A stretch of DNA of 24,919 nt from Davidsoniella eucalypti (taxonomy: Eukaryota; Ascomycota; Sordariomycetes; Microascales; Ceratocystidaceae). Every line of letters starts with the position of its first letter. The stretch's first letter is position 1. A program made the translations under genes and the position numbers. Shown here in pieces: positions 7,223 to 14,473 of the stretch. Location of the stretch: assembly GCA_004009845.1 (NCBI GenBank), contig RMBW01000264.1, positions 1-24,919 on the forward strand, in the 5' to 3' direction. The notes under the pieces were generated by a model that ran no database searches, had not been told where the DNA came from, and saw nothing but the letters and a program-made list of their open reading frames with translations.

Positions 7223-8021
7223 NCAACTCGACTTGCGCAAGTGTCACTTTCTGGCTAAGGAGATTAAGTTCCTCGGATTCATAGTCGGCCCAGGTATTGG
7301 TATCAAGGCTGACCCCGAGAAAACCCTAGCGATTCGTGAATGGAAACCACCTACGACATTGAAAGGTTTACGCGGGTTTATTGGCTTCGTGAATTTCTAC
7401 AGAGATTTTGTACCTCGACTGTCAGAATTAATGGCGCCTCTGGTAGGGTTAACCAAGAAGGACACCCCTTTCGTATGGTCTGATGCCTGCGCTCGCTCTT
7501 TTGCCGAAGTTAAGAAAGCCTTCCTTACTCCCCCTGTTCTGACTCCTTTTGACCCCCTGAAAGAAACTGTACTGACCGCCGACTCGTCTGGTTACGCCTT
7601 AGGAGCAGAATTATCCCAGCGAGGCGATGATGGCCTTATGCACCCCATCGCCTTCCTCTCGCGCAAACTTACTCCCCCGGAAGCCAATTACCCGATTCAC
7701 GACAAGGAGATGTTGGCTATTTACTGGTCCATTCGAGAATGGCGCCATTTCCTCCTAGGGGTTGACTTTGTGGTATACACTGACCACCGTAATCTGGAGT
7801 ACTTTCGCACTAAGAGGACGCTTGCCGAGAGACAGCGTCGCTGGGGATATGAGCTCTCTGACTTTAGCTTCTGCCTGCGCCACCGCCCAGGCACCGAGCA
7901 AATCGTACCAGACGCCCTTTCAAGAAGGGACCAGGACATGCCAGCCGACGAAAAGACGATAGGCTGGCTAGTCGTGTGCACCAACTCCTCGAAAAGAGTG
8001 AGTCGAGCAATGACCTGGTAG
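6891..8021 (+). pseudogene. pol: E1 pol segment 3: reverse transcriptase thumb and RNase H, with internal duplication across the N
   Basis: The frame runs through the N at 7223 by chance. It encodes the GLRGFIGFVNFYRDFVPRLS block (connection to RNase H), then LTADSSGYALGAELSQ, then after the N the same blocks again. It continues with FLSRKLTPPEANYPIHDKE, the VYTDHRNLEYF motif and PDALSRRDQDMP. RNase H degrades the RNA strand of the hybrid. Catalytic acidic residues are visible in TADSS, HDKEM and YTDHRN. A one-base loss near 7955 relative to E2/E4 (GAAAAGACGAT against GAAAGTGACGAC) ends the frame. The duplication is treated as an assembly artefact, so the biological product would have one copy. 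Confidence 0.85.
7224..7666 (+). repeat. Second copy of the duplication, right of the N
   Basis: 443 bp, matching 6778-7222. This copy keeps the reading frame that E2, E3 and E4 use in this region, so it is the more reliable sequence. Confidence 0.9.
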
Positions 8022-9067
8022 TAATCGGCGCAGTTTGGGCTCAGGAGCCAGACAAGGATGCGCCGACTGACGATAACGCAACTAGAGAAGTAGTATCATC
8101 CCCTTTTGCTGACCCCGAGATGACTGACCTATGGAACCAAGCCCTTGCCAATAATAACCGCTGGTGGCTGGCTCGTAAATTAGTACGAGACGAAGCCCGC
8201 TCGTTCCCCGCCGACTGGGGTCTGCAATGGCAGATGAGCGAATGTAAGGTTGACCAAGACGGACTGCTGCGCTGGCGTGATAGACTTTGGGTCCCATATT
8301 ACGAACCCCTGAGAACCAAGATTATCCAGCAAATTCACGACTCTACTCTGGCCGGACACCCAGGAAGAGCAATCACTCGTGATCTTGTATCGCGCGAGTA
8401 TGCCTGGCCTGGCCTGACTAACGACGTCCGACGATTCGTGTCCAACTGCTCCTCTTGCGGCAAGAGCAAGATCTGGCGAGAGCAGAAGCGCGGCCTATTG
8501 AAACCTCTGCCTGTACCGTCTAGACCCTGGGCTGAACTAGCAATGGACTTTATTGGCCCACTACCTACCTCTTCAGGCTATACTTCCATTCTGGGTGTCA
8601 CCGACCGCCTGTCTAAGTCCCAGATCCTGATCCCTATGTCGTCTACAACCGCACAAGCCACCGCTGAAGCCTTGCTAATCCATGTTTTCTCGCACCACGG
8701 TTTTCCTCAAGCAATCGTCTCCGACAGAGGGCCTCAATTTGCGCAATTATTCTGGGGAGAAGTATGTCGCCGGTTCGGCATTCAGCGTCGCCTGTCCACA
8801 GCGTTCCATCCTCAGACGGATGGCAGCCAAGAACGCAGTAATCAGGAGATTGAAACATACCTGCGCAATTTCTGCTCCTTCGCCCAGGACGACTGGGCCT
8901 CCTTACTGCCCCAAGCGCAACTCGCCCTAAACAACAGGATCTCTTCCGCTACAGGCCTCTCTCCTTTCTTCATGACCCACGGTTTTAACGTCGACATTAT
9001 CGAACCATCTGTACAAGGGCCCCCAGCCTCGAATAAGTCTCCAGTGCGCGGGCCCAGGATTGGTTAG
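7976..9067 (+). pseudogene. pol: E1 pol segment 4: integrase zinc-binding and catalytic core
   Basis: DNA strand-transfer enzyme that inserts the cDNA. An HHCC zinc-binding module is visible (IHDSTLAGHPG ... NCSSCGKSK). The catalytic core has Asp in LAMDFIGPLP, Asp in IVSDRGPQF and Glu in GSQERSNQEIETYL, with 35 residues between the second Asp and the Glu, the D,D(35)E pattern of retroviral-type integrases. The frame joins segment 3 by a one-base shift near 7955. It is lost again near 9050, where one base is missing in GCGGGCCCAGG compared with E4. Otherwise the domain is complete and very similar to E4. Confidence 0.88.
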
Positions 9068-9105
9068 CAAAGCTAAGTGATGCCACCCAGTTCGCTATTG
9101 TCGCC

Positions 9106-9654
9106 ATGGCGGCCGCCCAAGAACACCAGGAGAACAGTGCTAACCGTCTTCGCCAGCCCTCTGAAAGTTTCAAAGTAGGAGACCTAGTTTACCTAAACAC
9201 GAAGCACCTGACTACGGAAAGGCCTTCAAAGAAGCTAGACTGGCTAGCTAGACGGTACACTGTCCTGGAAGTTGTAGGCAGCCATAACGTTCGCCTGAAC
9301 GTACCCTCGGATATTCACCCAGTCTTCCATGTGAGTCTCATCCGACGCGCCCCAAACAACCCTTTGCCATCTCAGGAGATTCAGGATGATGAACCTGTCG
9401 CAATCACGGCTAGGGAAGCGCTTGAGGACCCCTCATTGGAGGCTGGTGAGTACAGGGTGGAGGCAATATTGAAACAGCGCACTTCCCGAGGTCACAAGCA
9501 AGCCCTCGTCAAATGGCTAGGCTACCAAGATGCGACGTGGGAACCCCTGGAACATGTGGAAGACACTGTTGCCTGGCGCATCTTCACGGAGAAAACCAAG
9601 AAGAACTGGGATGTCACTGTCCAGTCTCTGTACTCTGCCTGGTTATTGTCGTAG
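9106..9654 (+). pseudogene. pol: E1 pol segment 5: integrase C-terminal domain and chromodomain
   Basis: Continues segment 4 after the shift near 9050; homologous sequence starts by about 9055. The first part (VGDLVYLNTKHL, KKLDWLARRYTV, VHPVFHVSL-like) corresponds to the integrase C-terminal SH3-like/GPY-F module. It is followed by a chromodomain: EYRVEAILKQR, QALVKWLGYQDATWEPLEHV. In chromoviruses this module binds histone marks and directs insertion to heterochromatin, which fits the nested cluster seen here. The aromatic positions Y (EYRV), W (VKWLGY) and W (TWEP) are candidate cage residues. The protein ends SAWLLS at the TAG (9652-9654). Confidence 0.88.
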
Positions 9655-9946
9655 AGCAAATCCGACAAGGGCTATGGCGTGACCCCCGACACACGCAATC
9701 CTCCCCGCTGGAGGCTATGCCGCAGACCACTGCGCCACGACGACCGCTTGCGCCCCCTGGCGCCTACCGCTTCCGGTATCTTTACCCTGTTTGGAAAGTG
9801 TTATTTTTGTTTTATTGGATTGTTACCATGGCTCATCTTGTTTTCTGTTATTTGTCATATTGTATTGGTTGTTTGAAGGAGTTTTTTTTTTTGGGTTTTT
9901 GTTGTAAAATTAGTAAATTTTTTCTGCCGGTGGGGGGGGAGACTAT
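9655..9946 (+). other. E1 3' untranslated region with polypurine tract
   Basis: No gene. T-rich in its second half, ending in a G-rich polypurine tract (about 9929-9942, eight consecutive G) followed by CTAT and the 3' LTR. E4 has the same G tract plus CTAT arrangement. The tract would prime plus-strand DNA synthesis. Confidence 0.8.
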
Positions 9947-10125
9947 TGTAAGGGTCTAAGGCCCATCAGTATTGGCCAAGTCATGCCTTGGCCCTACTCG
10001 ACTCTGACATAAATAGGGACCGATTCCCTCGTAGTTTAGTCTTAGTTTCTCTTTCTCCCTCATCGGTCTCAATTCAATTCATCTTTACGACCATTTTTCC
10101 TCGCAAATCCTCGTATATCGTCTCA
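9947..10125 (+). repeat. 3' LTR of E1 (family A, 179 bp)
   Basis: No difference from the 5' LTR seen by eye. It ends CGTCTCA directly against E2 pol sequence. The following TTAGT (10126-10130) should be one copy of the target duplication, but its partner is not at 3166-3170. Confidence 0.95.
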
Positions 10126-12125
10126 TTAGTCGCCTTGTCGTCAGTCGGCGCGTCCTTGTCAGGCTCCTGGGCCCAAACTGCGCCGATTACCACCAGGTCG
10201 TTGCTTGACTCACTCTTCTCGAGGAGTTGGTGGAAGCGACTAGCCAGCCTGTCGTCACTTTCGTTGGCTGGCATGTCCTGGTCCCTTCTAGACAGGGCGT
10301 CTGGCACAACTTGCTCAGTACCTGGGCGGTGGCGTAGGCAGAAACTAAAGTCCGAAAGCTCATATCCCCAGCGGCGTTGTCTCTCGGCCAGCGTTCTCTT
10401 GGTTTGAAAGTACTCCAAGTTACGGTGGTCGGTCCACACCACGAAGTCAACCCCTAGGAGGAAATGGCGCCATTCTCGAATGGACCAGTAGATAGCCAAC
10501 ATCTCCTTATCATGAATGGGGTAATTGGCTTCGGGGGGTGTAAGCTTGCGTGAGAGAAAAGCAATGGGGTGCATGAGACCATCGTCTCCTCGCTGAGACA
10601 ACTCTGCTCCCAGGGCGTAACCGGAAGAGTCTGCGGTCAATACCGTTTCCCTCAGCGGGTCAAAGGGGGTCAGAACAGGGGGAGTGAGGAAGGCTCTCTT
10701 AACCTCGGCGAAAGCGTGCGCACATGCGTCAGACCAAACAAAGGGGGTATCCTTCTTGGTTAACCCTACCATCGGCGCTATCATTTCAGACAGTCGAGGT
10801 ACAAAGTCTCGATAGAAGTTGACAAAGCCGATGAATCCACGTAGACCTTTCAAAGTTGTGGGAGAATTCCAGTTGCGGATCGCAAGGGTTTTCTCAGGGT
10901 CTGCCTTGATGCCAATACCTGGGCCAACAATGAAGCCGAGGAACTTGATTTCCTTAGCTAGGAACTGGCACTTGCGGAGGTCGAGTTGTAGGCCGGCGAG
11001 ATCGAGCGCGTGGACAATTTCGAGCACTAACTTCCTGTGCTCTTCCTCAGTACCACTGGAGTAGATGTCCACATCGTCAATGTAGGCGCTGCAGCTGATG
11101 CCTAGCCATTTCCGAAGGACCGAATTGATGTAACGCTGGAACGCAGCAGGGGCATTAGTCAAACCGAAAGGGATAACGTTCCATTCAAAGGCCCCTAGGG
11201 GAGTCCGAAATGCGGTTAACTCCTCGTAGCCAGGGGCGATACGAATGCGATGGAAGGCAGCAATGACATCGACCTTGGACACCCACTTGGCTTCCGAAAT
11301 TTGCCGAAGGGTGTCGTGGATAAGGGGTAAGGGGTATGAGTCCTTTTTGGAAATAGCGTTGACTGCGCGGTAGTCTACGCAGAAACGAATTCCACCTCCA
11401 GGTTTCTTTACAAATAGCACTGGAGAGCCCACTTCAGACTTTGTGTCCTTTATCCATCTTGTAGACAACAGTTCGGTCAATGTCTTCTGCATTACCAATA
11501 GTTCTGCGCGAGACAGCGGATACAACGATTGTACAGGTAATGTCTTCCCTTCCAGCAGCTCGATTTTCAAGTCTACTCCAGGCCGGTGTGGCGGGAGGTC
11601 CTTCGAGGCTTTGGCTTCGAACGCAGAGGCAACAGGTCTTAACCATTCTGGGAGGGGTGGTCTTTCCAGTTCTTTCTGTTCCAACGCTCTGTTAACATCT
11701 TCTAGTGTGATGCGGTAAACAGCAGTGTCGTCGTTGTCGCAGAGTTTGTGGAATTCCTCAGGTGTTAACTCCTCAGCTGTAGTAACTTCAATCTGTCCCG
11801 AACGAGGGTGCAGGTGTACATCGTGGTTGATGAGCCAGCGTTGACCGAGTATCAGGTCTTCGGTTTGGCCGGGGACGACGTAGGCCCAAATGTCCTCGTG
11901 GTGGTCAGGTAGATGTAGCGTAAACTGTGCTATCTGGGTGATGACCGGGGGGTCGGACTGGGAGGAGGCGAGGGAGACCTTGCGAGGCTCGATAGGCTGG
12001 GTCTGGGTAGCGTAGGGGAGTAGGCGCGGAGGGACGACGGCGAGGCAGAGGCAGCCACTGTCGACGAGAGCTTTAGTCGAAAGTTCATTAATAGACAAAT
12101 CTAAGTATAAACCTTTAGCTCCCAT
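10126..12125 (-). CDS. pol: E2 Pol, truncated: protease, reverse transcriptase, RNase H
   Basis: Read from 12125 leftward; the frame is already open from the recoding site at about 12195. It opens MGAKGLYLDL, then the protease (ALVDSGCLCLAVV; DLILGQRWLINHDV), reverse transcriptase (VDYRAVNAI; FGLTNAPAAFQ; SAYIDDVDIYSSG) and RNase H (TADSSGYALGAELSQ; DHRNLEYFQTKR), ending after DKDAPTDDKAT. It stops where the E1 LTR begins; the frame runs on into LTR sequence to a stop at 10074, so a transcript here would give a short chimeric tail. No frameshift is seen. The first half of the reverse transcriptase is closest to E1 (SEAKW, GYEEL), while the later part matches E3/E4 (CQFLAKE, NWNSPTTLKG), suggesting a recombinant. 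Confidence 0.92.
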
Positions 12126-12165
12126 CTGAGTTCTAACTATCTCTTCCCCTATCTTCGTATCCTCC

Positions 12166-12202
12166 TGGTCAGGGCGCGACTTGTCCTGACCACCTAAAAA
12201 TC
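12166..12202 (-). promoter_or_regulatory. E2 gag-pol recoding signal
   Basis: The minus strand reads GAT TTT TAG (12202-12194), one base, then an 8-bp stem TGGTCAGG / CCTGACCA (12192-12185 and 12173-12166) around the loop ACAAGTCGCGC. Pol is open in the -1 frame. Identical to E3; the stem differs from E1 by paired changes. Confidence 0.72.
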
Positions 12203-13987
12203 CAGTTCAATTAGGTCGTATTCCGACCCGTTCTCCGCTACCTTAGAGTCGACCTTGGCTACCGTCGTAGTGGTGTTGTCAGGGGGAGGTAGCACACGAT
12301 CCATGGCCCGTTCGTCATACTTCGCGATTTCCTCACGCATTACAGTGCGTATGGCGTTGATAGACAGCTGATTGTTGGAGGGGCCTGGCTGGGAAGAGCG
12401 CTGGGGGCAACGGCGTGCGATGTGATCCTTGAGCCCACAGATAAAGCATGCGTTTTCGCGCATTAACCGGTGTCGTTCCGACTCGGACAGTTTTGGTCTG
12501 TCTGAGCGGGCAGCAAGCTGAGGGCGGTTCTCCCGACGGGTCTGTTGGTCAGGCCGCTCTCTCCAGTTACTCGACTTGGTGTGCTCGGGCTTAGGGGTGG
12601 ACTCAACGATGCGGCGCTTACCAGTGGGGCGGTCGAAGTGCTTCAAGAGGCTGTCAATGATGGCGTGGTATGAGTTGGACTCCCAAGCCCATCCGGTGCG
12701 TTCAACCAAATCGTCACGCATGGCAGAACGTAGGATGTCGATCAACGTGGTGTCGTCGTGAATGCCGGCTTCCATGGCTAGGGTTTCGAATCGGAGGTGG
12801 AAGGCCTTGAAGGTTTCACGATCTCCCTGAGCGGACTTGTAGAAGGCGATGCGAGCGTTAGTGAGTCGTTCGCGCGACCGGAACATATCGTCGAGTTTTT
12901 CCAGCAGTAAGTCGTAGGGTCTGGAACGTTGGCAAATGGAGTCGAAGAAAACGTTTAGCTTGGCCTGTGTGGTTGCACCTAAGCGGCTGTACAGGTATAC
13001 CGCCCGCGAGATGTCGTTGCCCAAAGCGGCACCATCGATCATCATTTTGTTCGTAGCTAGCCTTCTCCAAATCTCGTAGTCCGAGTGTAGGCCACTAAAT
13101 TCGTTGAGCAGTGGTTGGACTTGGCGAGGTAGGGCTTGGTTGGAGGAGGCAGGTAGTGGCTGGGAAACAGGTGCAGGTGGTAGCGAGGGAGCCGTGGGTT
13201 CGCGTTGTTCCTTAGCAAACAGCATTTGACCAAGACGGTTCATCATGGACTTCATTTCTACCATGTCATCTTGTAGAGAGTCCAGACGGTCAGCTTCGCG
13301 AGAGGGTTGGCGGCCACGATCTGATTCAGGGTACGTGTCGCGTGGTCTCATACTCTCAGCGAGGCGGGCTAAGTCAGAAGTGTCCGAAGGGTTATCACTG
13401 GCGTCGTCATCATCTGCGGGCAGCGGGTTGCGTGAGGTGGTTACTCTGCTTAATGTGCGTGCGTGCGTAGTTTCGGTAGAGATGAGCTGCTCCGTGGTCT
13501 CCTTGGCTTTAGAGCGGGTTCGCGTGGGGGTGCGAGGCAGGCCCATGAAAGGTGACTTGAGGAGGGAAGGACGGAGCGAGGTTCGAGCAACGCGTTCCTG
13601 ACGCGTACGAGCTTGGCCGATGTGGACGTGGCCGACGAAACCGCTGGTGAAAGAGAGGTGGCCTAGGTGGCTGTGGAAGTGCTGACTGTGACTGAGGATA
13701 TCACGGGAGGCAGGGCAGAATCCTAGGGTGGCAGCGAGGCGCGCGCGTTCCTTGCGTTTAAAGAGGGCAAGGTAACACCAGCCGGGTCTACTCCAGGGTC
13801 GATCCTCGGGTAGGCCTACGGCCGACAGCGTGTAACCCTCAGGGGGTTCCTGGCTGGGGTCTAGGAGGTGGACACGAGCCAGGGCTAGTTTCTGCTTAAC
13901 AATACAGAAGGCTTCATAGTAACCAACGAGGGCGGCGCAGTTCAGGGAGGCCAGGATGACCAGAACCAGGAAGGTGAAGTCAGACAT
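12194..13987 (-). CDS. gag: Gag polyprotein of E2
   Basis: 597 aa, intact, starting at the ATG 13987-13985 (AGTCACTATGTC). Residues about 4-30 form a long hydrophobic stretch (SDFTFLVLVILASLNCAALV), followed by basic blocks and PGWCYLALFKRKERARLA. A low-complexity charged region precedes the conserved capsid-like helices (YEIWRRLATNKMMIDG; YDLLLEKLDDMFRSRERL). One CCHC zinc knuckle, CFICGLKDHIARRC, lies near the C terminus. It would form the particle shell and package RNA. Nearly the same protein as the E3 Gag, differing mainly in the N-terminal hydrophobic segment and the linker. The C-terminal codons overlap the recoding site. Confidence 0.93.
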   Translation of the reverse strand: MSDFTFLVLVILASLNCAALVGYYEAFCIVKQKLALARVHLLDPSQEPPEGYTLSAVGLPEDRPWSRPGWCYLALFKRKERARLAATLGFCPASRDILSHSQHFHSHLGHLSFTSGFVGHVHIGQARTRQERVARTSLRPSLLKSPFMGLPRTPTRTRSKAKETTEQLISTETTHARTLSRVTTSRNPLPADDDDASDNPSDTSDLARLAESMRPRDTYPESDRGRQPSREADRLDSLQDDMVEMKSMMNRLGQMLFAKEQREPTAPSLPPAPVSQPLPASSNQALPRQVQPLLNEFSGLHSDYEIWRRLATNKMMIDGAALGNDISRAVYLYSRLGATTQAKLNVFFDSICQRSRPYDLLLEKLDDMFRSRERLTNARIAFYKSAQGDRETFKAFHLRFETLAMEAGIHDDTTLIDILRSAMRDDLVERTGWAWESNSYHAIIDSLLKHFDRPTGKRRIVESTPKPEHTKSSNWRERPDQQTRRENRPQLAARSDRPKLSESERHRLMRENACFICGLKDHIARRCPQRSSQPGPSNNQLSINAIRTVMREEIAKYDERAMDRVLPPPDNTTTTVAKVDSKVAENGSEYDLIELDF

Positions 13988-14030
13988 AGTGACTTAGGAG
14001 CGCAAGGGGTAACAAGCGGACTGGTAGGGG

Positions 14031-14261
14031 CAAGCCTTGTAGGAGGAAGGCTTGGACAAGGGGCAGACTGTTTAGGCAGAGTCTGGACAAGATAGGGGCA
14101 AACAGAGACGGTGTTTGGACAAAGGGGAAAGCAAGCGGACGGCTTGGACAGAAGAGAGGGCAAGCGGACGGCTTGGACAGAATAGAGGGGCAAGCAGACG
14201 GCTTGGACAGAAGTAAATACAGCGAGCAGATGCTCGGACAAAGGGGCAAGCGGATGCTTGG
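14031..14261 (-). repeat. E2 leader hairpin array
   Basis: The reverse complement carries the same series of eight short inverted repeats as E3: CAAGC/GCTTG, CGAGC/GCTCG (14235-14222), CAAAC/GTTTG (around 14117-14099), CAGAC/GTCTG and a longer CAAGCCTT/AAGGCTTG (14054-14031). Arms change in pairs so that stems are kept. There is no ATG between the predicted transcript start and the gag start. Confidence 0.82.
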
Positions 14262-14277
14262 ACAAGATAAAGAAGTT

Positions 14278-14288
14278 ATCGGTCTCAA
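14278..14288 (-). other. E2 self-priming primer-binding site (11 nt)
   Basis: The minus strand reads TTGAGACCGAT two bases after the LTR end. It is the exact complement of the predicted transcript 5' end at 14355-14345. Confidence 0.75.
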
Positions 14289-14290
14289 AA

Positions 14291-14471
14291 TGAGACGATA
14301 TACGAGGAGTTGCGATGAAAACTGGTCGTAAAAGAATAGTTCGATTGAGACCGATGAAGGAGAAAGAGAAACTAAGACTAATAATCGGCGGGAGTAGGTC
14401 CCTACTTATAGCCGATTCTAGTACTGACAAGGAATGCCTTGGCTAACCTTACTAGGCCTTAGTCTCTTACA
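14291..14471 (-). repeat. 5' LTR of E2 (family B, 181 bp)
   Basis: TGTAAGAGACTAAGG to CGTCTCA on the minus strand; nearly identical to the E4 3' LTR. Its outer edge is CCTTT of the E5 reverse transcriptase. Confidence 0.95.
14345..14410 (-). promoter_or_regulatory. E2 LTR promoter: TATA box and predicted transcript start
   Basis: The minus strand reads TATAAGT at 14410-14404. A pyrimidine tract and a CA initiator follow, with the transcript predicted to start at 14355 (ATCGGTCTCAA, 14355-14345). Confidence 0.6.
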
Positions 14472-14473
14472 CC

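Larger units (their letters stand above)
3171..10125 (+). mobile_element. E1: chromovirus-like Ty3/gypsy element, family A, with two identical LTRs (probably an assembly composite)
   Basis: The order is 5' LTR, priming site, hairpin leader, gag, recoding signal, pol (protease, reverse transcriptase, RNase H, integrase, chromodomain), G-rich polypurine tract and 3' LTR. The two 179-bp LTRs appear identical by eye. The flanks do not form a target duplication: AAATC (3166-3170) against TTAGT (10126-10130). A single N at 7223 lies between two near-identical segments of about 443 bp. The simplest reading is that the left half (to 7222) and right half (from 7224) come from two different insertions of the same family. 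Pol carries several one-base frameshifts. Confidence 0.9.
10126..14471 (-). mobile_element. E2: chromovirus-like element, family B, 3' part missing
   Basis: Minus strand: 5' LTR (14471-14291), priming site, hairpin leader, gag, recoding signal and pol, broken at 10126 between RNase H and integrase by the E1 3' LTR. At its 5' end it abuts the reverse transcriptase of E5 (CCTTT at 14472-14476 is the expected target duplication copy), so E2 inserted into E5. The integrase, chromodomain, 3' LTR and the other half of E5 should lie on the far side of the E1 insertion but are absent from the left flank. Both visible reading frames are intact. Confidence 0.92.

Noticed and set aside
6891..7666. A genuine Pol with two tandem RT-thumb/RNase H modules
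   Set aside because: The duplication abuts an N and the first copy has contig-end-type indels; E2, E3, E4 and E5 have one module.
9655..9946. Envelope-like or additional gene after pol in E1 (short frames at 9513-9959)
   Set aside because: The frames overlap the pol end and T-rich untranslated sequence, and E4 shows nothing equivalent.
13245..13601. 118-codon plus-strand frame opposite E2 gag
   Set aside because: Antisense shadow; the low-complexity Ser/Arg composition mirrors the gag linker.
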